DNA from: Magnetovibrio blakemorei
Lineage (GTDB): Bacteria; Pseudomonadota; Alphaproteobacteria; Rhodospirillales; Magnetovibrionaceae
Length of the DNA: 39,251 nucleotides
Direction: 5' to 3'
Assembly: GCF_001746755.1 (NCBI RefSeq)
Contig: NZ_MCGG01000028.1
Span: 1 to 39,251 of the forward strand
Below the pieces are notes generated by a model. That model made no database searches, was not told the DNA's origin, and saw only the letters and a program-made list of their open reading frames with translations. The translations under genes and the position numbers were made by a program. Shown piece after piece: positions 7,334 to 16,498 of the stretch (within the stretch, counting starts at the first letter, position 1; every line of letters starts with the position of its first letter).

Positions 7334-9997
7334 TTAGCTGGTGGCTTCCTCAGACGCTGCTTTTTTCTTTGCGGCGGGTTTCTTTTTTGCTGCAGTTTTT
7401 TTCGCAGCCGGTTTTTTTGCCGCTGGTTTTTTCGCCGCAGGCTTTTTCTCAGCAGCCTTTTTGGGCGCCTTTTTCGGCTTGGCCTTGGCGTTGATGAGTT
7501 CGATGGCTTTTTCCAGCGTCAGATTGTCCTTGTCCAAATCCTTGGGCAAGTTGGCGCGGTCGCGGCCGTGGGTGATGAACGGACCCCAACGCCCGACTTT
7601 CAGCAAGATGGGCTTTTTGTCATCGGGGTGTTTGCCGACTTCTAAGGGCGGGGATTTACCGCTTTCGGCGATCAAGGTCACCGCGCGGTTCAGCCCAACA
7701 TGCACCGGGTCGTCTTCTTTCAGCGATACGTACATACCGGCGTATTGCAAATAAGGACCAAAGCGGCCCATGCCGGCGGAGATCATCTGTTGGTCTTCGG
7801 GGTGCGGGCCGATTTTGCGCGGCAAGCTCAACAGTCCCAGTGCGCGTTCAAACGTCAACTCCGCAGGGCTTTCGCCGGTGGGCAAGGATGAGCGCTTGGG
7901 CTTGAATTTTTTATCTTCCGGATCAATGTCGCCCAATTGCACATAAACGCCGTAAGGCCCTTTGCGCAGGCTCACTTCCAAATTGGTAGCAGGATCGGTG
8001 CCCAAAACCTTAGGCCCGCTTTCCAGTTCTGCGATGGCTGGATCGCCGTCGCCATTGCCGGGCGAAACCAAGGGCCGGGTAAAGCGGCATTCGGGATAAT
8101 GCGAACAGCCGATAAACGCGCCGAACTTGCCCAACTTCAAGGACAGTCTGCCGTCCCCGCAGGTTGGGCATTTGCGGGGGTCCGCATCATTTTCGTTTTC
8201 CGGTGCGGGGAAAAAGTGCGGCGCCAGGACTTCATCCAACGTGTCCAGAACTTCGCGCACGCGCAGTTCTTTGATGCCTTCGACCGCTGCCGAGAAATTG
8301 CGCCAGAATTCTTCCAACACCGTTTTCCAGGCAATCCGCCCGCCGGAAATATCGTCGAGCTTTTCTTCCAAATCGGCGGTGAAGCCGTATTCGACGTAGC
8401 GCTCAAAAAAGCTGGTGAGGAAGGTGGTGACCAAGCGGCCCCGGTCTTCGGGGAAAAAGCGGCGCTTGTCCAGCGTGACATAGTTGCGATCTTGCAGCAC
8501 GGAAATGATCGACGCATAGGTCGACGGCCGCCCGATGCCCAATTCCTCAAGCTTTTTCACCAAACTGGCTTCGGAAAAGCGCGGCGGCGGCTGGGTGAAG
8601 TGCTGTTCGGGCAAAACTTCGTTCAGCTTCAACGCTTGGCCTTCGGTCATGTCGGGCAAAATACGACCGTCTTCACTGTCATTGTCATCGGTAACAACGT
8701 CGTCGTCGCGGGCTTCGGAATAGACCCGGTAAAAACCGTCAAAGGCGATCATCGATCCGGTGGCGCGCATCACCACGGTGTGCTCGGCCTGAGCGATGTC
8801 GACGGCGACTTGGTCCAAGACCACGGGCTCCATCTGGCACGCCAAGGTGCGCTTCCAGATCAAGTCGTAAAGCTTCATTTGGTCGGCGTCTAAGTGGCCG
8901 CTCATATCTTTGGGTTTGCGCGTCACATCGGTGGGGCGGATGGCTTCGTGCGCTTCCTGGGCGTTTTTGGCTTTGGTTTTGTAGACCCGGGGCTGGTCGG
9001 GCAGGTAGGCCTCACCATAGCTTTTGCTGATCAAGGCCCGACACGCGTGCATCGCTTCGCCCGCCATGGTGACGCCGTCGGTACGCATGTAGGTGATCAA
9101 ACCCACGGTTTCGCCGCCGATGTTGACGCCTTCATACAGGCGCTGCGCCACTTGCATGGTTTTTTTCGCGGAAAAGTGGAGCTTGCGCGCCGCATCTTGC
9201 TGCAATGTCGAGGTGGTGAACGGCGGCGGTGGGTTGCGCCGGGTCTTTTTCTTTTCGATCTTGGCGACGGAAAACGGCCCGCTTTCAATGGCGGCTTGGG
9301 CGCGCTTTGCGTCCGCTTCGGTTTTCAGGCTCATCTTGTCGAGCTTGTCGCCGTTCAAATGGGTCAGGTGCGCTTGCACTAAGATGCCTTTGCCGGTGTC
9401 GAACTGGCTGTCAACGGACCAGTATTCTTGCGGGCGGAAGGCTTCGATTTCGGTTTCGCGTTCGCACAGCAAGCGCAGCGCCACCGATTGCACGCGGCCC
9501 GCCGAACGCGAACCGGGCAGCTTGCGCCACAACACCGGGCTCAGCGTGAAGCCGACCAGATAATCCAACGCGCGGCGCGCCATATAGGCATCGACCAGCT
9601 CGTCGTCCAGTTCACGGGGATGGCTGAAGGCTTCCAAGATGGCGGTTTTGGTGATCTCGTTGAAGACCACGCGTTTGACCGTTTTGTCTTTGAGCAGCTT
9701 TTTCTTGTCGAGAACTTCGCGCACATGCCAAGCGATGGCTTCCCCTTCACGATCCGGGTCAGTCGCCAGGTACAAACCGTCGGCGCCCTTCATGGCGTCG
9801 GCAATTTCCTTAACTTGTTTGGCGGACCGGGCATCGATTTCCCAATCCATGGCGAAGTCTTCATCGGGGCGCACCGATCCGTCCTTCGACGGCAGGTCGC
9901 GGATGTGGCCATAACTGGCGAGCACCTTGAACTCGGGTCCAAGGTATTTGTTGATGGTCTTTGCCTTTGCGGGCGATTCGACGACGACGACGTGCAT
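7334..9997 (-). CDS. topA: DNA topoisomerase I
   Basis: An 887-residue type IA topoisomerase that relaxes negative supercoils. Seen: a Toprim domain with E7 in VVVVESPAKA and the acidic motif ATDPDREGE (about 78-86); the active-site Tyr303 in LITYMRTDG; one four-Cys zinc ribbon (CPTCG...GCSHYPEC); three C-terminal repeat modules marked by GPYGVYV, GRFGPYL and GRWGPF; and a 48-residue tail made of repeated PAAKK-like units. The Lys/Ala tail resembles histone H1-like sequence and probably adds nonspecific DNA binding. Its tandem codons are prone to slippage, so tail length may vary between strains. It is preceded by dprA with a 25-nt gap and followed by rnr, consistent with a dprA-topA-rnr transcript. 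Confidence 0.97.
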   Translation of the reverse strand: MHVVVVESPAKAKTINKYLGPEFKVLASYGHIRDLPSKDGSVRPDEDFAMDWEIDARSAKQVKEIADAMKGADGLYLATDPDREGEAIAWHVREVLDKKKLLKDKTVKRVVFNEITKTAILEAFSHPRELDDELVDAYMARRALDYLVGFTLSPVLWRKLPGSRSAGRVQSVALRLLCERETEIEAFRPQEYWSVDSQFDTGKGILVQAHLTHLNGDKLDKMSLKTEADAKRAQAAIESGPFSVAKIEKKKTRRNPPPPFTTSTLQQDAARKLHFSAKKTMQVAQRLYEGVNIGGETVGLITYMRTDGVTMAGEAMHACRALISKSYGEAYLPDQPRVYKTKAKNAQEAHEAIRPTDVTRKPKDMSGHLDADQMKLYDLIWKRTLACQMEPVVLDQVAVDIAQAEHTVVMRATGSMIAFDGFYRVYSEARDDDVVTDDNDSEDGRILPDMTEGQALKLNEVLPEQHFTQPPPRFSEASLVKKLEELGIGRPSTYASIISVLQDRNYVTLDKRRFFPEDRGRLVTTFLTSFFERYVEYGFTADLEEKLDDISGGRIAWKTVLEEFWRNFSAAVEGIKELRVREVLDTLDEVLAPHFFPAPENENDADPRKCPTCGDGRLSLKLGKFGAFIGCSHYPECRFTRPLVSPGNGDGDPAIAELESGPKVLGTDPATNLEVSLRKGPYGVYVQLGDIDPEDKKFKPKRSSLPTGESPAELTFERALGLLSLPRKIGPHPEDQQMISAGMGRFGPYLQYAGMYVSLKEDDPVHVGLNRAVTLIAESGKSPPLEVGKHPDDKKPILLKVGRWGPFITHGRDRANLPKDLDKDNLTLEKAIELINAKAKPKKAPKKAAEKKPAAKKPAAKKPAAKKTAAKKKPAAKKKAASEEATS

Positions 9998-10022
9998 GCA
10001 GCTCTATGCCAATTCTGACGTA

Positions 10023-11126
10023 TTATATAAGAGACACCCGGTTGCCGGGGTGTCGTTCCAGACGGCCTGCGAGCTCTAATTCCAAAAGCACCAGCGCGAC
10101 CGCCGCAGGGGAGAATTGGCAGTTACGGACCAGTTCGTCAACAGTAACTGGAGCAGGTGACAGCATTTCTTGTATCGAGGCCCGTGCGCGATCAAGCTCC
10201 GCATCACTGGGTTGAGATGGTGTTTTTTCCTTAAAATCCAAACGCTTAGGCTCCGATAAGGGGCTGTTTAGAATGGGTAATAAGACGTCCAAAACATCTT
10301 GTGCATTTTGTGTCAGGTTGGCGCCGTCTTTGATCAATTTATTGCATCCCGCAGCGCGCGGGTCGCTGGGACTGCCCGGAACGGCACACACTTCACGACC
10401 CTGTTCCAAGGCCATGCGTGCGGTGATCAGCGAACCGGAATGCAGCGAAGCCTCGACCACAATGGTGGCCCGCGCCATGCCTGATATGATGCGGTTGCGC
10501 CGGGGAAAATGGCGCGCTTGTGGCTTGGTGCCCAACTCGACCTCGGACAGGATCGCACCGCGTTGGCAAAGTTCTTCATAAAGCGCTTCGTTTTCGCGTG
10601 GGTAAACCACATCCACGCCGCCGCCCAGCACTGCAACGGTGCCGCTGTCCATGGCCCCTTGGTGGGCCGCCGCGTCCAGCCCCCGGGCCATGCCCGACGC
10701 CACCAAAAACCCGGCCGCGCCCAAATCGGCGGAGATTTTGCGGGCAAAGTTTTTCCCGCTGAGCGACGCGTTGCGCGCCCCCACCACGGCCACGGTGCGC
10801 TTTTTCAACAAATGCGGATGACCCAAAACGCTGATCAAGGGCGGCGCGTCTTCCACTTGAGACAACAGCGGCGGAAAGTGCTCGTCCGTGCGCAACACCA
10901 AGCGCCCGCCGAGCTTTTCCAGAGCCTCGATCTCCCGCTCAGCGGCGGCTTTGGGGTGCGCCACAAAGGCCTTTGCACCACCCCGCTTGGCCAAATCCGG
11001 CAAAGCGTCTAACGCCGCCTTGGCGCTGCCAAAACGTTCCAAAAGCTTATAAAAGGTCATCGGCCCAACATTCTGACTGCGAATCAGCCGCAACCAGTCC
11101 AAAGCCTCGTTTTTAGGTGGTGACAT
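10023..11126 (-). CDS. dprA: DNA processing protein DprA
   Basis: A 367-residue DprA/Smf protein that binds incoming single-stranded DNA and loads RecA during natural transformation. Domains: an N-terminal SAM/HhH-like region (about 5-60), the Rossmann-fold core (about 75-285) with SGMARGLDAAAHQGAM, VLGGGVDVVYP, RRNRIISG and AVPGSPSDPRAAGCN, and a C-terminal winged helix (about 305-365). All core motifs look intact. GAGGGG lies just before the ATG at 11126. In related genomes plsY usually sits directly upstream in the same orientation; here a rightward gene (11388-12290) separates them, so dprA must have its own promoter in 11127-11387. Confidence 0.95.
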   Translation of the reverse strand: MSPPKNEALDWLRLIRSQNVGPMTFYKLLERFGSAKAALDALPDLAKRGGAKAFVAHPKAAAEREIEALEKLGGRLVLRTDEHFPPLLSQVEDAPPLISVLGHPHLLKKRTVAVVGARNASLSGKNFARKISADLGAAGFLVASGMARGLDAAAHQGAMDSGTVAVLGGGVDVVYPRENEALYEELCQRGAILSEVELGTKPQARHFPRRNRIISGMARATIVVEASLHSGSLITARMALEQGREVCAVPGSPSDPRAAGCNKLIKDGANLTQNAQDVLDVLLPILNSPLSEPKRLDFKEKTPSQPSDAELDRARASIQEMLSPAPVTVDELVRNCQFSPAAVALVLLELELAGRLERHPGNRVSLI

Positions 11127-11387
11127 GCGCAGCCCCTCTCATCATGAGCGAGATGGTGCGCAATTATGGGGATGAGGTCAAGGGGGGGAGCTTTGGAGAT
11201 GAAATATTGAAGTTGTGAATATGTCTACTTGTGAACCAGAGTAGATATTGGGCGCGATCTCGACGGTTAGATCGAAGTGAGGCCATTCTGCTCCTAATCT
11301 CCTAGATGAATTCTGGTCCATTCTACCCGGACGGGATAAGCTTCCTTTGTTGTTTCACGCAAGTTGAATGATAGGTGTATCTGGACG

Positions 11388-12290
11388 ATGCCAAATAAAC
11401 TTAAAATCGAATTTCCTGTTCAGGGATGGAAACAGTTTCTAACATCAAAAAAGGAGATGCTTGATGCTTACGATAGAGCACGTGTAAAGGCTAAAACGCA
11501 ACAGGTGGAAACCTCTCACGGCAGAGTTGCGGAGGCGGAGTTAAGAAAATGGCTATCAAGTTTTCTTCCCAAACGTTACGGCGTCACCTCTGGGTACATC
11601 GTTTCACCTGGGCTTAAAAGCACTCAGAAGACCCCACACTTCGACGTAATCATCTACGACCAGCTTGAATCGCCAATTCTTTGGTTTGAAGACTCTCCTG
11701 ACGTTACACCGCAAGGCCGCTCCCTTGCAATTCCGGTGGAATATGTCCGCTGCGTTCTTGAGGTCAAATCTAATTTTTCATCGTCCACGGTTCATGAGGC
11801 TATCGAGCATCTGACAGAGCTGCGCCCTCTAATGGATAGTCTTGATGACCCTCAAGACAAATACAAGCTTCATCTTTCGGAAAACTTCTGTTGCGGAGTG
11901 GTGTTTTTCAATTTGCAACAAGTGCATCAGTTTAGTGAAAAGGCTTTAAGCAATTTAGTTAAAGGCCTAGAATTGCGCGGGTTCTTCGGAGGGATGATTT
12001 TGCGCGGTGAGGGTCACACGAAGGACATAACAGGCAAATTATCTATACTTCGTTCTGAGACTCCTACTGAGAGTTGCATCGGCAAGGACAAGTCATCATT
12101 GCCCAACATGGGGATGACGAAATCTGTGAAGATTACGGATAATCTTCACTTTTTAGCAATGTTACTGTGGACTGAGCCATATTTTTCGGAATTTGGTTTT
12201 GACATCATAGCTATGATGCAAGGAACATATGAAGTTGGGCGAATTTCCAGCTTTCACGGGATGGGTGCCACCGGGTTTGAGCCAACATAA
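11388..12290 (+). CDS. DUF6602-like protein, probable PD-(D/E)XK nuclease fold
   Basis: A 300-residue protein of uncertain function. Seen: a helical N-terminus, then ELRKWLSSFLPKRYGVTSGYI, FDVIIYDQ and PVEYVRCVLEVKSNF. The spacing of Asp in FDVIIYD and Glu-x-Lys in LEVKS is that of a restriction-endonuclease-like fold, and the set matches what I recall of DUF6602 proteins. The C-terminal half has no known motif. It is oriented against its neighbours dprA and plsY and has a plainer, lower-GC codon choice than they do, suggesting lateral gain. Start: ATG 11388 is preferred, with AGGTG upstream; an in-frame TTG at 11364 would add 8 residues. Two short inverted repeats precede it (TCTACT/AGTAGA at 11224-11245 and CGATCT/AGATCG at 11255-11274). 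A defence or DNA-repair role is inference only. Confidence 0.6.
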   Translation: MPNKLKIEFPVQGWKQFLTSKKEMLDAYDRARVKAKTQQVETSHGRVAEAELRKWLSSFLPKRYGVTSGYIVSPGLKSTQKTPHFDVIIYDQLESPILWFEDSPDVTPQGRSLAIPVEYVRCVLEVKSNFSSSTVHEAIEHLTELRPLMDSLDDPQDKYKLHLSENFCCGVVFFNLQQVHQFSEKALSNLVKGLELRGFFGGMILRGEGHTKDITGKLSILRSETPTESCIGKDKSSLPNMGMTKSVKITDNLHFLAMLLWTEPYFSEFGFDIIAMMQGTYEVGRISSFHGMGATGFEPT

Positions 12291-12410
12291 TCTCAATTTC
12301 TGCCGTCGAGGAAATTGTCTGCTTCTGCCAAAAAAATAGACGTTCAAGTGGATGAAAATGACGGCTGCACTGTAGGCCAAAGCAGAACGGTTTTGTGCTT
12401 ACGTCAAGGA

Positions 12411-13028
12411 CTAGACCGTTTTCTTTTTGCCAATCTTGGTTTCTTCGCCCCGCATCAAGCGGCGGATGTTTTCATGATGGCGGGCCCATGCAAGCACGGC
12501 TAGAAGTCCGGCCAGGATGGCGTGCTGCGGGGTGGCAAAATACCACGCATAGGCGGGGGCGGCGGCGAGTGCGATGAGGGCGGCGAGCGAGCTGTAGCGG
12601 AATATGGCGGCGGTGGCGAGCCAGGTGGCGATGGCGGCCAGCCCCACCGGCCACGCGGTGGCGAGCAACACGCCCAAGGTGGTGGCGACGCCTTTGCCGC
12701 CTTTGAATTTCAGCCAGATGGGAAAGTTGTGGCCGATCACCGCCCAAAAGCCCGCCGCCAGCATGGCGTGGGCGGCTTGGGGTTCGGGTGTCAGCAGAAA
12801 GGTCAGTCCCACGGCAATGGCGCCCTTGCCGGAATCCAAAAGCAACGTGAGCACGGCGGCAAATTTGTTGCCGGTGCGCAAAACGTTGGTGGCACCGATG
12901 TTGCCCGAACCGATTTGGCGCAAGTCGCCCAAGCCGAACAGCCGCGCAATGACGATGCCAAACGGCACCGCGCCAAGCAGATATCCGCCAAGCCCGGCCA
13001 GCGCGTGGATCAGAAATGTTTCGTTCAT
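12411..13028 (-). CDS. plsY: Acyl-phosphate glycerol-3-phosphate acyltransferase
   Basis: A 205-residue polytopic inner-membrane enzyme that transfers an acyl group from acyl phosphate to glycerol-3-phosphate, the first step of phospholipid synthesis. Seen: the three PlsY signature loops, GSGNIGATNVLR (about 41-52), GHNFPIWLKFKGGKGVATT (about 99-117), and a C-terminal segment with an Arg/His cluster (RHHENIRRLMRGEE), separated by five hydrophobic segments. Length is normal for the family. There is no clear Shine-Dalgarno sequence before ATG 13028. The upstream 169 nt to pyrC are filled by two dispersed-repeat-like sequences (13057-13182), so coupling to pyrC is uncertain. Confidence 0.95.
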   Translation of the reverse strand: MNETFLIHALAGLGGYLLGAVPFGIVIARLFGLGDLRQIGSGNIGATNVLRTGNKFAAVLTLLLDSGKGAIAVGLTFLLTPEPQAAHAMLAAGFWAVIGHNFPIWLKFKGGKGVATTLGVLLATAWPVGLAAIATWLATAAIFRYSSLAALIALAAAPAYAWYFATPQHAILAGLLAVLAWARHHENIRRLMRGEETKIGKKKTV

Positions 13029-13056
13029 TTAGGCAAGACCTTGATTGACTTGGGAG

Positions 13057-13142
13057 TTCACAAAGAACACGGAGAGTTTAGGCTTCAGGTCACCACTTTG
13101 CCATCCAAAAACCTCTGTGGACTTCGTGTCCTCTGTGGTGAA
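13057..13142. repeat. Dispersed 'ACCACAGAGGACACGAAG'-type repeat
   Basis: An imperfect inverted-repeat element: the outer ends TTCACAAAGAACACGGAG (13057-13074) and its near-complement ending in CTCTGTGGTGAA at 13142 can pair. The motif ACCACAGAGGACACGAAG (reverse strand) is one I recall as a common noncoding repeat in many bacterial genomes, where it gives spurious peptides reading TTEDTKSTE. It lies in the pyrC-plsY gap. Recognition is from memory, not from a copy elsewhere in this window. Confidence 0.6.
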
Positions 13143-13150
13143 ATTTCTGA

Positions 13151-13182
13151 ATTGCCACGCGCCTGATGGCGCTCGCAATGAC
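13151..13182. repeat. 'GTCATTGCGAGCGCC'-type palindromic repeat
   Basis: Short imperfect palindrome: ATTGCCACGCGCC (13151-13163), loop TGAT, GGCGCTCGCAAT (13168-13179), followed by GAC. On the reverse strand it reads GTCATTGCGAGCGCC, the beginning of a dispersed repeat I recall from many unrelated genomes. It directly adjoins the preceding repeat and lies 16 nt past the pyrC stop, so it may also act as an RNA hairpin at the transcript end. Confidence 0.55.
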
Positions 13183-13197
13183 AAAGGAGAGATAATA

Positions 13198-14511
13198 TCA
13201 CCCTTCCAGATCGAAGACCAAACGGCCATCGATGACGGTTTTGAGCACGCGTCCCTGGACCGGACGGCCATCGAACGGAGTGTTCTTGGCTTTGGAGTTG
13301 AGCTCAGTATCGGAGACTTTCCAGCCCCGGTTAGGATCAAAGACGATGAAGTCCGCCGCCGCGCCCGCTTTTAGGCGACCCGCGGGCAGCCCCAGCAATT
13401 CCGCCGGGTGCTGGGTGATCAGGCCCAAAGCTTCCAGCAATCCCATATGGCCGTTGTGCACCAGCTCCAAGGTGATGGGCAGCAAGGTTTCCATGCCCAC
13501 GCCCCCGTACGCGGCGTCGGCAAACGGCAAGCGTTTGGTGTCTTCGCTTTTGGGCGTGTGATCAGACGCAATGGCGTCGATGGTGCCGTCTTTCAAGCCT
13601 TCGACGATGGCTTCGCGGTCCGCTTCGCTGCGCAACGGCGGCGACAGCTTGGCGAAGGTGCGGTAATCGCCCACCGCGGTTTCGTTCAAGGCAAAGTAGG
13701 GCGGTGCGGTGTCGCAGGTGACGGTGAGGCCCCGGTCCTTGGCGGCGCGGATCAAATCCAGGCTTTCGGCGGTGGACACGTGGGCGATGTGCAGCCGCCC
13801 GCCGGTCATTTGGGCCAAACGCAGGTCGCGTTCGATGATGATCAACTCGGCTTCTTTGGGCAGACCTGAAAGGCCCAAGCGGGTGGCGGTTTCGCCGGAA
13901 TTCATCACGCCTTCGTGGGCCAAGGTCGGTTCTTCGGGGTGCTGCACCAGCATCAAGCCAAACGTCGAGGCGTATAACAGCGCCTGGGCCATGGTGCGGG
14001 CGTTGCTGACGGCGCTGGTGCCGTCGGTAAAGGCCACCGCGCCGCTTTCGGCCAGCATGCCCATTTCGGCCAGTTCTTCGCCGGCCAAGCCCTTGGTGAT
14101 GGCACCGTAGGGATAAATTTTCACCAGCCCGGCCTTGCGCGCCGCGCGGGCGACAAATTCCACCACCGAGCGGTCATCGATCACCGGGGTGGTGTTGGGC
14201 AGACACACCGCGGTGGTCACCCCGCCCGCCACCGCCGAGGCACCGACGTTGGCGAAGTCCTTGCCGCTGATTTGGATGCGAATATCGACCAGACCGGGGC
14301 ATAGACACTGGCCGCGACAATCGATGATGGAGGCGTCTTCAGGGATGTCTTTTGTGAACAGCCCGGCGCCCGCCTCGACAATACGTTCCCCTTGGGTGAG
14401 CACGCCGCCCATGGCGTCCAACCCGGTGGCCGGGTCCAGCAGACGCGCATTGACGTAGGCAACGCGGTTTTCGGCGTGAGTCTTTTCAGGCGGGGTGGGG
14501 TTGTAAATCAT
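13198..14511 (-). CDS. pyrC: Dihydroorotase-like protein lacking the HxH metal motif
   Basis: A 437-residue amidohydrolase-fold protein of the class I dihydroorotase family. Canonical enzymes have DxHxH on the first barrel strand; here the strand reads [11 protein letters not shown], with Arg78 and Gln80 where the two histidines should be. Other family positions persist: His191 in VQHPEEP, His244 in HIAHVST, and Asp317 in ASDHTPK (canonical DHAPH, so the final His is also lost). Known: PyrC-like proteins next to pyrB can be inactive partners needed for aspartate transcarbamoylase assembly, as PyrC' in Pseudomonas. That this protein is such a partner is inferred from the missing ligands and from its start, which overlaps the pyrB stop by 4 nt. 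A separate active dihydroorotase should then exist elsewhere. Confidence 0.88.
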   Translation of the reverse strand: MIYNPTPPEKTHAENRVAYVNARLLDPATGLDAMGGVLTQGERIVEAGAGLFTKDIPEDASIIDCRGQCLCPGLVDIRIQISGKDFANVGASAVAGGVTTAVCLPNTTPVIDDRSVVEFVARAARKAGLVKIYPYGAITKGLAGEELAEMGMLAESGAVAFTDGTSAVSNARTMAQALLYASTFGLMLVQHPEEPTLAHEGVMNSGETATRLGLSGLPKEAELIIIERDLRLAQMTGGRLHIAHVSTAESLDLIRAAKDRGLTVTCDTAPPYFALNETAVGDYRTFAKLSPPLRSEADREAIVEGLKDGTIDAIASDHTPKSEDTKRLPFADAAYGGVGMETLLPITLELVHNGHMGLLEALGLITQHPAELLGLPAGRLKAGAAADFIVFDPNRGWKVSDTELNSKAKNTPFDGRPVQGRVLKTVIDGRLVFDLEG

Positions 14512-15518
14512 GCGTGCTCCCCCTGATCGATAACGGGGCTGTCATTGGGGTCGGCAACGGGGCGTTCGGCGGCCAGGTTCAGGCTCAGCACTTCCAGGCA
14601 CGCCATGCGCACACCAACGCCCATTTCCACTTGTTCGCGGATGGCGCTGCGTCCGATGTCGTCGGCGACGTCGGACGCGATTTCCACGCCCCGGTTCATG
14701 GGGCCGGGGTGCATGATCAAGGCATCGGGCTTGGCGGCTTCCAGCTTGGTGTAGTCCAAACCAAAGAAGTGATAATACTCGCGCACCGTGGGGAAGAAGT
14801 TGGACTGCATGCGCTCGGTTTGCAGACGCAGCATCATGACGATGTCACAGTCTTTCAAACCCGCCTTCATGTCATAAAACACTTCGGTGCCCAACCGCTC
14901 GGCCTGGGCGGGCAGCAGCGTTTTGGGTGCGATCAGGCGCACCCGGGCGCCCATGACGTTGAGCAGGTGAATGTTGGAGCGCGCAACCCGGGAATGCAAA
15001 ATGTCACCGCAGATGGCCACTTGCAGACCATCGATGCGGCCTTTGCGCCTGCGGATGGTGAGCGCGTCCAAAAGTGCTTGGGTGGGGTGTTCGTGGCTGC
15101 CGTCGCCCGCGTTGATAACCGCGCAGTTGACCTTTTCGCTGAGCAACTTGACCGCGCCCGACGATCCATGGCGCACCACCAACACGTCGGGGTGCATGGC
15201 GTTCAAGGTCATGGCGGTGTCGATCAGGGTTTCGCCCTTTTTGATCGAACTGGTGGAAACCGACATGTTGATGACGTCGGCGCCCAGGCGTTTTCCCGCC
15301 AGTTCAAACGACGTGCGCGTGCGGGTGGAGGATTCGAAAAACAGGTTGATCACCGTGCGCCCGCTCAAGGTATCGAGCTTGCCGCCTACGGATCTGTTGA
15401 GCTCGACGTACTCATTTGCGCGATCCAGCAACAGGGTGATGTCGAGAGGCGAAAGCCCTTCGATGCCCAACAGGTGGCGCAACGGAAATACGGAGGAATC
15501 AAAGGGTGTCTTTGACAT
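14508..15518 (-). CDS. pyrB: Aspartate carbamoyltransferase catalytic subunit
   Basis: Catalyses carbamoyl phosphate + aspartate to carbamoyl aspartate, the committed step of pyrimidine synthesis. Seen: the carbamoyl-phosphate loop [18 protein letters not shown], the HPTQALLD motif, and [11 protein letters not shown] near the C-terminus; 336 residues, slightly longer than the E. coli catalytic chain, as usual for class A/B enzymes. The start is ATG 15518 (MSKTPFDSS). The open frame extends upstream to 15599, but that would run into the transporter gene ending at 15578. No pyrI regulatory subunit follows; instead the stop overlaps the pyrC-like start (ATGA), implying translational coupling and fixed stoichiometry of the two proteins. 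Confidence 0.96.
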   Translation of the reverse strand: MSKTPFDSSVFPLRHLLGIEGLSPLDITLLLDRANEYVELNRSVGGKLDTLSGRTVINLFFESSTRTRTSFELAGKRLGADVINMSVSTSSIKKGETLIDTAMTLNAMHPDVLVVRHGSSGAVKLLSEKVNCAVINAGDGSHEHPTQALLDALTIRRRKGRIDGLQVAICGDILHSRVARSNIHLLNVMGARVRLIAPKTLLPAQAERLGTEVFYDMKAGLKDCDIVMMLRLQTERMQSNFFPTVREYYHFFGLDYTKLEAAKPDALIMHPGPMNRGVEIASDVADDIGRSAIREQVEMGVGVRMACLEVLSLNLAAERPVADPNDSPVIDQGEHA

Positions 15519-15577
15519 GGGCGCACTATACTCTGGCCGTATCTGACGCGCAAGCGTGCGAACGGGGGAAATTGCAA

Positions 15578-16498
15578 TTATCCAGCATAAACAATCCACA
15601 CCGTTAAGGTGAGGATCGCTGCGAGCGTGCTGGCGGTGATGATGCCAGCGGCCAGTGGGGCGTCGCCACCCATTTCGCGGGCCAAAACATACGATGAGGC
15701 GGACATGGGCAAGGCGGCGTACAAAATGGTCGCTTGGAACGCTTGACCTTCAAGGCCAAATGCGTCGGCCAGTCCCCAGGCGATGGCGGGGAGAATCAGC
15801 AGTTTGAGCAGTACCGTTTTGCCAGCCAGTACGCGGTTGGTCAGCAGATCGGGGAAATCAAGCCCCGCGCCCACCGCCATCAAGGCGACGGGCAGGGCGG
15901 CGCGGCCCAAAATATCCAGCAACGGCATAATGACGGGCGGCAGGCCCAGATTTAAGGCGTTGAGGCCAAAACCCACCGCACACGCGATGATCAGCGGATT
16001 GCGTATGACTTCCTTAACCGCCCGCCCGGGCGTCCTAGCCCCCTTATGGCCTTCGCCCCAAATCACCAAAACCGTCACGCTGAGCACGTTGACCAACGGC
16101 ACCACCGCCAGCACGGCGATGGAGATCATCGCCACGCCTTCGTCGCCCCAAAACAAAAAGGCCGGCACCATGGCGATGTAGGTATTGGGGCGAATGGCCC
16201 CTTGAAAACACGATGTGAAGGCGGCGTTGGTGGGGCTGAGAAAAGGCTTTAACACCAAAGCCAGTACGGCGACGATCAGCGTGGTGATAAACAGGGTTGC
16301 GGCGATCCCGCCCACTTGACCACTGGACAAATCGGCCCGGGCGGTGCTGGCGATGAGCAGGGCGGGGAAAAATACATAATAGGTGAGCCGCTCCGCCGAC
16401 GGCCAAAACGCGGCCTCCAGCCAGCCCATGCGGCGCACCCCGTAACCCATCAAAATCAACAAAAACACAGGGGCGATGGCTTGAAAAACAACAAACAT
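15578..16498 (-). CDS. AEC (auxin efflux carrier) family transporter
   Basis: A 306-residue membrane protein with about ten hydrophobic segments in two halves, starting [20 protein letters not shown] and containing the family-typical ADLSSGQ / [17 protein letters not shown] region in the first half and [17 protein letters not shown] in the second. Family members export or import small organic acids, for example malate or malonate; the substrate here cannot be read from sequence. Its ATG at 16498 directly follows the ruvX stop codon with no gap, so ruvX and this gene are cotranscribed, and pyrB follows 59 nt later. Confidence 0.88.
   Translation of the reverse strand: MFVVFQAIAPVFLLILMGYGVRRMGWLEAAFWPSAERLTYYVFFPALLIASTARADLSSGQVGGIAATLFITTLIVAVLALVLKPFLSPTNAAFTSCFQGAIRPNTYIAMVPAFLFWGDEGVAMISIAVLAVVPLVNVLSVTVLVIWGEGHKGARTPGRAVKEVIRNPLIIACAVGFGLNALNLGLPPVIMPLLDILGRAALPVALMAVGAGLDFPDLLTNRVLAGKTVLLKLLILPAIAWGLADAFGLEGQAFQATILYAALPMSASSYVLAREMGGDAPLAAGIITASTLAAILTLTVWIVYAG

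Noticed and set aside
7937-8893. Open frame of 318 codons on the + strand
   Set aside because: Antisense to topA; no ribosome-binding site and no protein-like pattern. Same explanation as for other long shadows over pyrB and rnr.
12240-12290. C-terminal peptide GATGFEPT of the nuclease-like protein, as often seen where a gene end overlaps a tRNA gene
   Set aside because: The DNA around 12255-12290 does not fold as a tRNA 3' half and no CCA end or acceptor complement is found.
15519-15599. 27-residue N-terminal extension of PyrB
   Set aside because: It would overlap the end of the upstream transporter gene, has no good ribosome-binding site and is not part of the family.
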